A DNA stretch of 64,000 nucleotides from assembly GCF_016755875.1 (NCBI RefSeq), contig NZ_BNED01000005.1:2232001-2296000 (forward strand), written 5' to 3'. Below the pieces are notes generated by a model. That model did no database searches and was not told the origin of the DNA. It saw nothing but the letters and a program-made list of their open reading frames with translations. Positions within the stretch are counted from its first letter, which is position 1; the number at the start of each line of letters is the position of its first letter. The position numbers and the translations under genes were made by a program. Below are positions 9,115 to 17,313 of this stretch, piece by piece. This DNA is from Streptomyces spororaveus (lineage in GTDB: Bacteria > Actinomycetota > Actinomycetes > Streptomycetales > Streptomycetaceae).

Positions 9115-11297
9115 GCATCCCCGATTTCTCCGAGCTGGCGCTCGGACCCGCCGCCTCCGGTGGCGTCACCGAGGAGCAGTGGCGCTCCTCGGTGAAGGAG
9201 TCCACCGGGACGGCCGCGGCCGACCTGCTGTGGGAGACCCCCGAGGGCATCGGCGTCAAGCCGCTCTACACGGGCCGGGACACCGAGGGCCTGGACTTCC
9301 TGAAGACCTACCCGGGTGTGGCCCCGTACCTGCGCGGCCCGTACCCGACGATGTACGTGAACCAGCCCTGGACGATCCGGCAGTACGCCGGTTTCTCCAC
9401 GGCCGAGGAGTCGAACGCCTTCTACCGGCGCAATCTGGCGTCCGGCCAGAAGGGTCTGTCGGTGGCCTTCGACCTGCCGACGCACCGCGGCTACGACAGC
9501 GACCACCCGCGGGTGACGGGCGATGTCGGCATGGCGGGCGTGGCGATCGACTCGATCTACGACATGCGGCAGCTGTTCGACGGGATCCCGCTGGACAAGA
9601 TGTCGGTGTCGATGACGATGAACGGCGCGGTGCTGCCGGTCCTCGCGCTCTACATCGTGGCGGCGGAGGAGCAGGGCGTCTCCCCCGACAAGCTCGCCGG
9701 GACCATCCAGAACGACATCCTCAAGGAGTTCATGGTCCGCAACACCTACATCTATCCGCCGAAGCCCTCGATGCGGATCATCTCGGACATCTTCGCGTTC
9801 ACCTCGCAGAAGATGCCGCGGTACAACTCGATCTCCATCTCGGGCTACCACATCCAGGAGGCCGGGGCCACGGCCGACCTGGAGCTGGCGTACACCCTCG
9901 CGGACGGCGTGGAGTACCTGCGCGCCGGGCAGGCGGTGGGGCTGGACGTGGACGCGTTCGCGCCGCGCCTGTCGTTCTTCTGGGCCATCGGCATGAACTT
10001 CTTCATGGAGGTCGCGAAGCTGCGCGCGGCCCGCCTGCTGTGGGCGCGGCTGGTCAAGCAGTTCGATCCGAAGAACGCCAAGTCGCTGTCGCTGCGCACG
10101 CATTCGCAGACCTCCGGCTGGTCGCTGACCGCGCAGGACGTCTTCAACAACGTCACGCGCACCTGCATCGAGGCGATGGCCGCGACCCAGGGCCACACCC
10201 AGTCGCTGCACACCAACGCCCTCGACGAGGCGCTCGCGCTGCCGACGGACTTCTCGGCGCGCATCGCCCGCAACACCCAGCTGCTGCTCCAGCAGGAGTC
10301 GGGGACCTGCCGGTCGATCGACCCGTGGGGCGGCAGCGCGTACGTCGAGAAGCTGACGTATGACCTGGCGCGCCGCGCCTGGCAGCACATCGAGGAGGTC
10401 GAGGCGGCCGGCGGTATGGCGCAGGCCATCGACGCGGGCATCCCGAAGCTGCGCGTGGAGGAGGCCGCGGCCCGTACGCAGGCGCGGATCGACTCGGGCC
10501 GACAGCCGGTGATCGGCGTCAACAAGTACCGCGTGGAGAACGACGAGGCGATCGACGTCCTCAAGGTCGACAACTCCTCGGTGCGCTCGCAGCAGATCGC
10601 CAAGCTGCGGCGGCTGCGCGAGGAGCGCGACGAGGCGGTCACGCAGGACACGCTGCGGGCGCTGACGAACGCCGCCGGGCGCGGCGACGGCAACCTGCTG
10701 GCGCTGGCGGTGGACGCGGCGCGCGCCAAGGCCACCGTCGGTGAGATCTCGGACGCACTGGAGAAGGTGTACGGGCGGCACGCGAGCCAGATCCGTACGA
10801 TCGCGGGCGTGTACCGAAGCGAAGCAGGGGAGTCCCCGTCGGTGGAACGCACCCGTGCGCTGGTGGACCGGTTCGAGGAGGCGGAGGGCCGTCGTCCGCG
10901 CATCCTGGTCGCCAAGATGGGCCAGGACGGCCACGACCGCGGCCAGAAGGTGATCGCGACCGCGTTCGCCGACCTGGGCTTCGACGTGGACGTCGGCCCG
11001 CTGTTCCAGACCCCGGCGGAGGTGGCCCGGCAGGCCGTCGAGGCGGACGTCCACGTGGTGGGCGTGTCGTCGCTGGCGGCCGGCCACCTGACCCTCGTAC
11101 CGGCGCTGCGCGAGCAGCTGGCGGAGGAGGGCCGCGAGGACATCATGATCGTCGTGGGTGGGGTGATCCCGCCCGCCGATGTCCCGACGCTGCTGGAGAT
11201 GGGCGCGACGGCGGTGTTCCCGCCCGGAACGGTCATCCCGGACGCGGCCCACGACCTGGTGACGCGGCTGGCCGCGGACCTGGGCCACGAGCTGTAG
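9111..11297 (+). CDS. mutB: Methylmalonyl-CoA mutase large (alpha) subunit
   Basis: The catalytic adenosylcobalamin-dependent subunit, 728 residues, the usual length. The substrate barrel shows [32 protein letters not shown] and [15 protein letters not shown]. The C-terminal cobalamin domain carries the lower-ligand motif DGHDRG in [14 protein letters not shown] and a [17 protein letters not shown] segment. It is translationally coupled to mutA and followed 10 bases later by the MeaB chaperone gene. The arrangement is the standard housekeeping mutase operon of streptomycetes. Confidence 0.96.
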   Translation: MSIPDFSELALGPAASGGVTEEQWRSSVKESTGTAAADLLWETPEGIGVKPLYTGRDTEGLDFLKTYPGVAPYLRGPYPTMYVNQPWTIRQYAGFSTAEESNAFYRRNLASGQKGLSVAFDLPTHRGYDSDHPRVTGDVGMAGVAIDSIYDMRQLFDGIPLDKMSVSMTMNGAVLPVLALYIVAAEEQGVSPDKLAGTIQNDILKEFMVRNTYIYPPKPSMRIISDIFAFTSQKMPRYNSISISGYHIQEAGATADLELAYTLADGVEYLRAGQAVGLDVDAFAPRLSFFWAIGMNFFMEVAKLRAARLLWARLVKQFDPKNAKSLSLRTHSQTSGWSLTAQDVFNNVTRTCIEAMAATQGHTQSLHTNALDEALALPTDFSARIARNTQLLLQQESGTCRSIDPWGGSAYVEKLTYDLARRAWQHIEEVEAAGGMAQAIDAGIPKLRVEEAAARTQARIDSGRQPVIGVNKYRVENDEAIDVLKVDNSSVRSQQIAKLRRLREERDEAVTQDTLRALTNAAGRGDGNLLALAVDAARAKATVGEISDALEKVYGRHASQIRTIAGVYRSEAGESPSVERTRALVDRFEEAEGRRPRILVAKMGQDGHDRGQKVIATAFADLGFDVDVGPLFQTPAEVARQAVEADVHVVGVSSLAAGHLTLVPALREQLAEEGREDIMIVVGGVIPPADVPTLLEMGATAVFPPGTVIPDAAHDLVTRLAADLGHEL

Positions 11298-11307
11298 GCC
11301 GGCCGCG

Positions 11308-12288
11308 ATGGCGAGGATCGACATCGAGGCCTACGCGAAGGGGGTGCTCGACCGGAAGCGCGCGTTCATCGCGCGCGCGATCACGCTCGTCGAGTCGACC
11401 CTGCCCGCGCACCGGGTGCTGGCGCAGGGCCTGTTGACGGAGCTGCTGCCGCACGCGGGCCGGGCCCGGCGGATCGGCATCAGCGGGGTGCCGGGGGTGG
11501 GCAAGTCCACCTTCATCGACGCGTTCGGCACGATGCTGACGGGACTCGGCCACCGGGTGGCGGTGCTCGCGGTGGACCCGTCGTCGACGCGGACGGGCGG
11601 CTCCATCCTGGGTGACAAGACCCGGATGGAGCGGCTGTCGGTGGACCCGGCGGCGTTCGTGCGCCCGTCGCCCTCGGCGGGCACGCTGGGCGGGGTCGCC
11701 AAGGCCACCCGCGAGTCGATGATCGTGATGGAGGCCGCGGGTTACGACGTGGTCCTCGTCGAGACGGTCGGCGTGGGCCAGTCGGAGACCACGGTGGCGG
11801 GCATGGTCGACTCCTTCCTGCTGCTCTCCCTGGCCCGTACGGGCGACCAGCTGCAGGGCATCAAGAAGGGCGTCCTGGAGCTGGCCGACGTCCTGGCGGT
11901 GAACAAGGCGGACGGCCCGCACGAGCGGGACGCGAAGGCCGCGGCCCGCGAACTGGCGGGCGCGCTGCGGCTGATGCACCCGGTGGACGCGGCCTGGACA
12001 CCGCCCGTACTGACGTGCAGCGCGCGGGAGTCGACCGGGCTGGACGAGGTGTGGAGCCGGCTGGAGCAGCACCGGACCCTGCTGGACGCGGGCGGCCGGC
12101 TGGCGGCGAAGCGGGCGGCCCAGCAGGTGGAGTGGACCTGGTCGATGGTCCGCGACGAGCTGCTGGAACGGCTGCGGGCGGACCCGTCCGTACGGGAGCT
12201 CGCGCCGGACCTGGAGTCCGCGGTCCGGGCGGGCACGGTGACGCCGACATCGGCGGCGGACCGGATCCTGGCGGCGTTCGGGAACTGA
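11308..12288 (+). CDS. meaB: Methylmalonyl-CoA mutase-associated GTPase MeaB
   Basis: A 326-residue G3E-family GTPase (also called ArgK/LAO kinase family) that guards loading and reactivation of adenosylcobalamin in methylmalonyl-CoA mutase. The P-loop is GVPGVGKSTF. The Walker B-like segment is VVLVETVGVGQSE, and the base-recognition motif is NKADG. It directly follows mutB, its usual partner. Start at 11308 follows the mutB stop by 10 bases. Confidence 0.94.
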   Translation: MARIDIEAYAKGVLDRKRAFIARAITLVESTLPAHRVLAQGLLTELLPHAGRARRIGISGVPGVGKSTFIDAFGTMLTGLGHRVAVLAVDPSSTRTGGSILGDKTRMERLSVDPAAFVRPSPSAGTLGGVAKATRESMIVMEAAGYDVVLVETVGVGQSETTVAGMVDSFLLLSLARTGDQLQGIKKGVLELADVLAVNKADGPHERDAKAAARELAGALRLMHPVDAAWTPPVLTCSARESTGLDEVWSRLEQHRTLLDAGGRLAAKRAAQQVEWTWSMVRDELLERLRADPSVRELAPDLESAVRAGTVTPTSAADRILAAFGN

Positions 12289-12318
12289 CACGGCGGGACG
12301 GGGGCCGGTGGGCGCCGT

Positions 12319-12336
12319 CCCGTCAGTCGTGACGGG
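12319..12336. terminator. Weak hairpin between convergent meaB and asparaginase genes
   Basis: CCCGTCA (12319-12325) and TGACGGG (12330-12336) form a 7-bp stem with a 4-base loop between two convergent genes. It is G-rich on the 3' side with no T-run. It may act as a bidirectional terminator, but the stem is short. Confidence 0.4.
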
Positions 12337-12396
12337 GGCCGGACGGGCGGGCCCGAGCGGACCGGCGCGTGCCGTCGCCCGCGCCTCCCCGGCGGA

Positions 12397-13398
12397 TCAT
12401 GCCCCGACGAGCACCGAGCCGCCCGCGCCCAGCGCCTCGCGCAGGATGCGGGCCTGCTCGACCTTGTTGTCCGTGGCGAGCAGCGCGGACAGGACCGCGA
12501 TGCGGGCCTGGCCGGCGCGCAGGGTGCCGGTCGGGACGGCTCCGGCCGCCACGAGGTCGACCGCGCCGCCGTGCGTGTAGATCTCGGTGACCGGTCCGGC
12601 CATGACCCGGGTGGTCAGCGCGACCAGCACCCCGCGGCCGACGGCGGCCCGGACGGCCTCCACGATCTCCGGGGTGGCGTTGCCCGCACCGGTCCCGACG
12701 AGGACGACGCCGCGGGCGCCGGCCTCGACGGCGGCGTTCAGCAGGACCGGGTCGCCGTCGGCGTGGTGCACCACCACGTCCACGCGCGGCGGGAGCTCAG
12801 GCATCGCGGGCAGCGGGAGCGCCGCCGGGCGCTGCGGGGTGCGCAGGACGGTGACCTTGCCGAAGCCGATCTTCCCGAGGAGTTCCTTCGACGGGTCGGC
12901 GAACGCGTCCAATTCCACGGCCTGCGTCTTCACGGTGCCGCGGGCGGCGTGCACCCGTCCGGCGAAGGAAATCAGTACGCCGAGCCCGCGCGTGTTCGCG
13001 GCGGTGAGCAGGGCGTCGTAGAGGTTCCCCGGTCCGTCCCCGTCGGCGGTGCCCATGGGGCGCTGGGAGCCGGTGAAGACCACGGAGCGCGGGTCGTGGT
13101 GGTGGAGGTCGAGGAGGAACGCCGACTCCTCCAGGGTGTCCGTGCCGTGCGTGACGACGATGCCGTCCACGCCGGGGTCGGCGAGCACCTCGTGCACGGT
13201 GCGGAGCAGGGTGAGCTGGTGTGCGGTGGTGAGCCGCGGGCTGTTCACGCTGAACAGGTCGACCAGTTCGACGGTGATGCCCTCGGGGAGTGGTGCGGTG
13301 GCGATCACCTCGTTCCCGTCGGCGTCCGCTGCGAAGCCGGAACCCTGCCAGCGGCTGGCTATCGTCCCGCCGGTGCTGATCACGACGATCCGTCCCAT
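12397..13398 (-). CDS. L-asparaginase
   Basis: Bacterial-type asparaginase of 333 residues converting asparagine to aspartate and ammonia. The first catalytic threonine sits in STGGTIAS near the N-terminus and the second in VTHGTDTLEESAFLL, both hallmark motifs of the family. No signal peptide is visible, so a cytoplasmic enzyme is likely. It is transcribed divergently from the Lrp/AsnC gene at 13550. The 151-base space between holds repeats and two palindromes, suggesting amino-acid-responsive control. Confidence 0.92.
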   Translation of the reverse strand: MGRIVVISTGGTIASRWQGSGFAADADGNEVIATAPLPEGITVELVDLFSVNSPRLTTAHQLTLLRTVHEVLADPGVDGIVVTHGTDTLEESAFLLDLHHHDPRSVVFTGSQRPMGTADGDGPGNLYDALLTAANTRGLGVLISFAGRVHAARGTVKTQAVELDAFADPSKELLGKIGFGKVTVLRTPQRPAALPLPAMPELPPRVDVVVHHADGDPVLLNAAVEAGARGVVLVGTGAGNATPEIVEAVRAAVGRGVLVALTTRVMAGPVTEIYTHGGAVDLVAAGAVPTGTLRAGQARIAVLSALLATDNKVEQARILREALGAGGSVLVGA

Positions 13399-13414
13399 CG
13401 GCCGTGGCCGCCCT

Positions 13415-13452
13415 TCACTCGTGTCACTCGTGTCACTAGTACGTCACTCGTA
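13415..13452. repeat. Four short direct repeats in the asparaginase promoter region
   Basis: The 9-base unit TCACTCGTG occurs at 13415 and 13424, followed by variants TCACTAGTA at 13433 and TCACTCGTA at 13444. They lie just upstream of the asparaginase start at 13398. They may be protein-binding iterons or slippage products. Confidence 0.75.
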
Positions 13453-13461
13453 CATATGTAC
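13450..13461. promoter_or_regulatory. Perfect 12-bp palindrome, candidate operator
   Basis: GTACATATGTAC reads identically on both strands and is strikingly AT-rich for this genome. It lies 52 bases before the asparaginase start and about 90 bases before the Lrp start. It is a likely regulator site or promoter element for the divergent pair. Confidence 0.55.
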
Positions 13462-13490
13462 TCAAAGCAGCAATGATAGAGCGATCTACG

Positions 13491-13505
13491 CGCAATGTGA
13501 TTGCG
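13491..13505. promoter_or_regulatory. Candidate Lrp/AsnC operator
   Basis: CGCAAT, three bases (GTG), then ATTGCG form a perfect inverted repeat. A further ATTGCG occurs at 13541-13546 immediately before the Lrp start. The 15-bp dyad size and the AT-containing core fit sites bound by Lrp/AsnC dimers, so autoregulation by the neighbouring gene is likely. Confidence 0.6.
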
Positions 13506-13549
13506 TATTCCTCCAGCCCTGTTCATAAACGCTGGGTGATAATTGCGTC

Positions 13550-14005
13550 ATGGACGCCATTGATCGGGATATCTTGCGCGAGCTCCAGGCCGACGGCCGC
13601 CTGAGCAACCAGGAACTCGCCCAACGCGTGGGACTCACCCCCTCCCCCTGCATGCGCCGGGTGCGCCAGCTGGAGCAGGACGGGGTCATCCAGGGCTACC
13701 GCGCCGTGATCTCCCCCGAGGCGGTGGACCGCGGCTTCGAGGTGCTCGTCTCGGTCGAGGTGCGCCGCGACCGGGAGGCGGTCGAGGCCTTCGAGGCGGC
13801 CCTCCAGGACATCCCGGACGTCATCGAGGCCTACCGGCTCTTCGGCAGCCCCGGCTGCCTGCTGCGGATCGCCGTCGCCGATCTGCGGGCCTACGAGCGC
13901 CTGTGGATCGAGAAGCTCACGGCCCTCACCGGCATCACCGAGGTCAACTCGCAGATCATCATGAAGCGCATCAAGGAACCGAACGGCCTCCCCGTCGGTC
14001 ACTGA
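13550..14005 (+). CDS. Lrp/AsnC-family transcriptional regulator
   Basis: A 151-residue feast/famine regulator. The N-terminal helix-turn-helix covers roughly residues 1-50 (AIDRDILRELQADGRLSNQELAQRVGLTPSPCMRRVRQLEQDG). The rest is the ligand-binding RAM domain (EVLVSVEVRRDREAVEAFEAAL, then GCLLRIAVADLRAYE). Family members assemble as octamers and sense amino acids. Divergence from asparaginase and the dyads between them suggest it controls asparagine use and itself. The ligand is not readable from sequence. Confidence 0.92.
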   Translation: MDAIDRDILRELQADGRLSNQELAQRVGLTPSPCMRRVRQLEQDGVIQGYRAVISPEAVDRGFEVLVSVEVRRDREAVEAFEAALQDIPDVIEAYRLFGSPGCLLRIAVADLRAYERLWIEKLTALTGITEVNSQIIMKRIKEPNGLPVGH

Positions 14006-14089
14006 CGTGGGGCGAACCCGCGAACCCGCGTGCCCGCGAAGCCGCGAACCCGCGGGCACGGAGCGAAAAAACAGAGGAAGCAGCACCAC

Positions 14090-16198
14090 ATGGAACCCCT
14101 CGGCGCCGGAGATCCGATCCGGCTCGGCCCGTACCGCGTACTCGGCGTCCTCGGCGAAGGCGGCATGGGCAAGGTGTACTTCGGCCGGGAGGACGGCGGC
14201 CGCACCGCGGCCGTCAAGGTGCTGCTGCCCGAACTCGCGCACGACACGCACCTCGCCCAGCGCTTCCTGCGCGAGGCGCACACCGCCCGGGCGGTCACCA
14301 GCGGCGGCGTCGCCCGCGTCCTGAACGCGCGGACCGACGACCACGACGGCCGGCCCTGGATCGCCACCGAGTTCCTGTCCGGACCCACCCTCGACGACGC
14401 CGTGCGCCGGTACGGGCCGTTCGGAGCCGACGGCGTCCGCGCCCTCGCCGCCTCGCTCGCCGCCACCCTGGGGGACATCCACGCGGCGGGGCTGGTCCAC
14501 CGCGACCTGAAGCCGGCCAACATCGTGCTCACCTCGGCGGGACCGCGCGTCATCGACTTCGGCATCGCGCGCCCCGAGCACGGGCTGACGCTCACCACCA
14601 CCGGCCAGGTGCCGGTCACGCCGGGGTACGGCGCCCCCGAGCAGGTGCTCGGCCGGCGCGTCGGCCCGGCCGCGGACGTCTTCTCGCTGGGCGCGGTCCT
14701 CGCGTACGCGGCCACGGGACAGCGCACCTTCGACGGGACCCATGTGGCCGCCGTGCAGTACGAGGTGGTGCACGGGGAACCGCGACTGGACTCCGTTCCG
14801 CCCGAGTTGCGGCCGCTGATCGCGCCCTGCCTCGCCAAGGACCCCGCGCACCGCCCGACCCCCGAACAGATCGCGGGCGCCTTCGCCCCGCCGCCGGGAG
14901 CGGACCGGATCTGGCGCGCCGGAGCCCTGGCCGAGGACATCGAGCGCCGGGGAGCCGAGGCCGACCGGCAGGCCACGGTCGTCGGGCAAGGGCCCGGGGC
15001 CGGTACCGGGCCGTCCCGCCGACGGCTGCTGCGCACCGCGCTCGCGGCCGGGGGCGTACTCGCCGCCTCGGGCGGGGCCACGGGCGCCTGGTGGCTGCTG
15101 CGCGAGGAACCGCGCAAGATCCCCGCGGCCGGGCTGGCCCAGAAGGCGGAACCGCTCGACATCCTCGCCGGGAGCCACGGCACCGCCCCGCGCGAGCTGT
15201 GGGGGCCGCTGCCCGTGGCGGCCCAGGCCGTGGACGGGGTGGTGACGACCCCGCTGCCCGTGCTCGACGTGGTCGTCTTCGCCGCCGCCGGCGGCGGTCT
15301 GGCGGCCCGGCTGACGACCGACGGCAAGGAGAAGTGGCGGCTGCCCGGCGTCCGTCCGGCCGCCGGACTCGTCGCCCTGCCCGAGCACCGGTTCGCGACC
15401 GCGGGCTCCGACGGGGCGCTGCTGGGCTTCGAGGCCTCCACCAGCAGGCAGGCATGGTCGGTGAAGGACGCCGACACCGGCCGCGTCCTGGCCGCGGACG
15501 AGTCGGCGGTCTACCTGGTGACGCGCGGCGGGAAACTGCGCGCCGTGGACATCGCCGGGCGCCGGATCCGCTGGACGGTACCGCTCCCCGAGGCCGCCGT
15601 GGAGGCACCCGGGCCGCGGGCCGCGGCCGGAAACGGCCGACTCGTCGTCTTCGGCGCCGACGGCGACGTCGTGGCCGTCGACACCGCGTCCGGAGCGACA
15701 GCCTGGCGGCTCGGCGACCAGTCCAGGTCCGCCCTGCAGCCGCTCGTCGTGAACGACGTCGTCTACCTCGGCGGCCGGAGCCTGACGGCCCTGAACCTCA
15801 GAACGGGCACCGCGGTGTGGAAGGAGAAGGAGACCGACGCCACCGAAGCACCGCAGAAGGGGGCGGGCGGCTGGGGCCCGGCGGTCTCGTGGCGCGACCA
15901 GGTGTTCGCGATGGACGGTACGGCGCTGTGCCAGGTGTTCACCGAGCTCGGCGGGGCGCTCCCGCTGGAGCGCGGGGCGAAGGGCCCGCAGCCGCACAAT
16001 CCCCCGGTCGTGGAGGCCCGTACGATCTGGGTCGTCCAGGGGGACGGCCGGGGCGTCGCGGCCCACTCCGTCGTCAGCGGCCGCCGGTACTGGACGTGGT
16101 CGGCCGCATCGCGGGGGCCCTGGGGCATGTCCAGCGCGGGGAACCGCGTCTTCCTCGTCAACGACGGGAAACTCACGGCCATGCCCACCATCGACTGA
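14090..16198 (+). CDS. Receptor-type Ser/Thr protein kinase with PQQ-like beta-propeller
   Basis: A 702-residue membrane kinase. I chose the ATG at 14090 because GAGGAAG lies just upstream and the kinase domain begins at once. Active-site motifs are intact: GEGGMGKV at 22-29, Lys43, HRDLKPAN at 137-144 and DFG at 156-158. Residues 315-337 form a single membrane segment directly preceded by a twin-arginine motif (SRRRLL, 309-314). The C-terminal part repeats short Gly-Trp blades of a PQQ-like propeller, presumably extracellular sensing. It is followed by a pseudokinase and a second similar kinase. Confidence 0.9.
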   Translation: MEPLGAGDPIRLGPYRVLGVLGEGGMGKVYFGREDGGRTAAVKVLLPELAHDTHLAQRFLREAHTARAVTSGGVARVLNARTDDHDGRPWIATEFLSGPTLDDAVRRYGPFGADGVRALAASLAATLGDIHAAGLVHRDLKPANIVLTSAGPRVIDFGIARPEHGLTLTTTGQVPVTPGYGAPEQVLGRRVGPAADVFSLGAVLAYAATGQRTFDGTHVAAVQYEVVHGEPRLDSVPPELRPLIAPCLAKDPAHRPTPEQIAGAFAPPPGADRIWRAGALAEDIERRGAEADRQATVVGQGPGAGTGPSRRRLLRTALAAGGVLAASGGATGAWWLLREEPRKIPAAGLAQKAEPLDILAGSHGTAPRELWGPLPVAAQAVDGVVTTPLPVLDVVVFAAAGGGLAARLTTDGKEKWRLPGVRPAAGLVALPEHRFATAGSDGALLGFEASTSRQAWSVKDADTGRVLAADESAVYLVTRGGKLRAVDIAGRRIRWTVPLPEAAVEAPGPRAAAGNGRLVVFGADGDVVAVDTASGATAWRLGDQSRSALQPLVVNDVVYLGGRSLTALNLRTGTAVWKEKETDATEAPQKGAGGWGPAVSWRDQVFAMDGTALCQVFTELGGALPLERGAKGPQPHNPPVVEARTIWVVQGDGRGVAAHSVVSGRRYWTWSAASRGPWGMSSAGNRVFLVNDGKLTAMPTID

Positions 16199-16373
16199 GC
16201 CCCTCGGACCGGCCGTACCGGGCCGCCGGGCCGCCTGACGCTCCGCCTGACGCACCGTCGGCCGGCCTGTCGGCCGCGCATCCGGCCGCGCCGCCCGGTT
16301 CCACCCGGTTCCCCCGCTCCGACCTGCACGGCTTAGGCTCGGGACTCAGCAACCGACCCGGGAGACCCCGCGC

Positions 16374-17309
16374 ATGGAACGCCTTCGGCAGGACGACCCG
16401 TCACACGTCGGGCCGTACGTGATCCTGGCGCGGCTCGACAGCGACTCCGCCGAACGCACCGTCCCCGAACGCCGCTACCTCGGGCGCACCGCCGACGGGC
16501 AGCGCACCGTCCTGGTCTGTGTGCCCCGGGTCGGCGCCGATCCGTCCAGGTGGGCGATCGAGGCCGAGGGCGCCCGGCGGCTGTCCGTGCCCCGGTTCCT
16601 GGGTGTCGCGGAGGTGGGCGGCACGGCCGGGTTCCCCTGGTACGCCGCCCCGTACACGCCCGCGCTGCCGCTGCCGGCCGTACTCGCCGCCTACGGCGGG
16701 CCGCTGCCCGAGGAGACCGTCCGCAGGCTCGGCGCCGCGCTCGCGGAGGCGCTGGCCGCCGCGCACGCCCAGGGGGTGACGCATGCGGGGCTGTCACCGG
16801 CCGCCGTCCTGGTCACCGCGGGCGGGCCGCTGCTGACCTGCTTCGGCGCCGTACGGGCCGCGGCTCCCGACGGGGTGCGGCGGGCCGGGCTGCCCGGGCT
16901 CGATCCGGGCTGCCTGGCCGTGGAGCAGGCCTCGGGCGGACGGCCGCGGCCGCTCGGGGACGTCTTCGCCCTGGGCGCCGTCCTGGCCTACGCGTCGACC
17001 GGTCACACCGTGCCCGAGCAGAGCGAACTGCCGCCGGGCCTGCGGACGCCGGTCGGATCCTGCCTGTCGTCCGATCCGGCGGTCCGGCCGCAGTCGGCGC
17101 AGGACGTGCTGCGCGCACTCGTGTCCCCCGGAGCGGGCGCGCCTCCTGCGCAGGACGCGTATCCGGCGGCCGGCACGGTCCTCGACCACGCGGCCGTACC
17201 CCTGCCGGGCCGGGTGGTCGCGGCGCTCGCCGCCCAGTCCGCCGCACTGCTCGCCGTGGAACTCCCGTCCCCGCAAGGGGCGTTCGCCACGGCCCGGAAG
17301 GTTCACTGA
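16374..17309 (+). CDS. Probable pseudokinase
   Basis: A 311-residue protein with an overall protein-kinase layout but without catalytic residues. The glycine loop is not recognisable. The ATP-anchoring lysine position is Cys49 (TVLVCV). The HRD region reads THAGLSPAAV (136-145), and DFG is replaced by CFG at 156-158. No membrane segment or sensor domain follows. It lies between two intact receptor kinases, ending 4 bases before the second, so it is probably cotranscribed and may act as a scaffold or regulator. No enzymatic function should be assumed. Confidence 0.75.
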   Translation: MERLRQDDPSHVGPYVILARLDSDSAERTVPERRYLGRTADGQRTVLVCVPRVGADPSRWAIEAEGARRLSVPRFLGVAEVGGTAGFPWYAAPYTPALPLPAVLAAYGGPLPEETVRRLGAALAEALAAAHAQGVTHAGLSPAAVLVTAGGPLLTCFGAVRAAAPDGVRRAGLPGLDPGCLAVEQASGGRPRPLGDVFALGAVLAYASTGHTVPEQSELPPGLRTPVGSCLSSDPAVRPQSAQDVLRALVSPGAGAPPAQDAYPAAGTVLDHAAVPLPGRVVAALAAQSAALLAVELPSPQGAFATARKVH

Positions 17310-17313
17310 CCCG

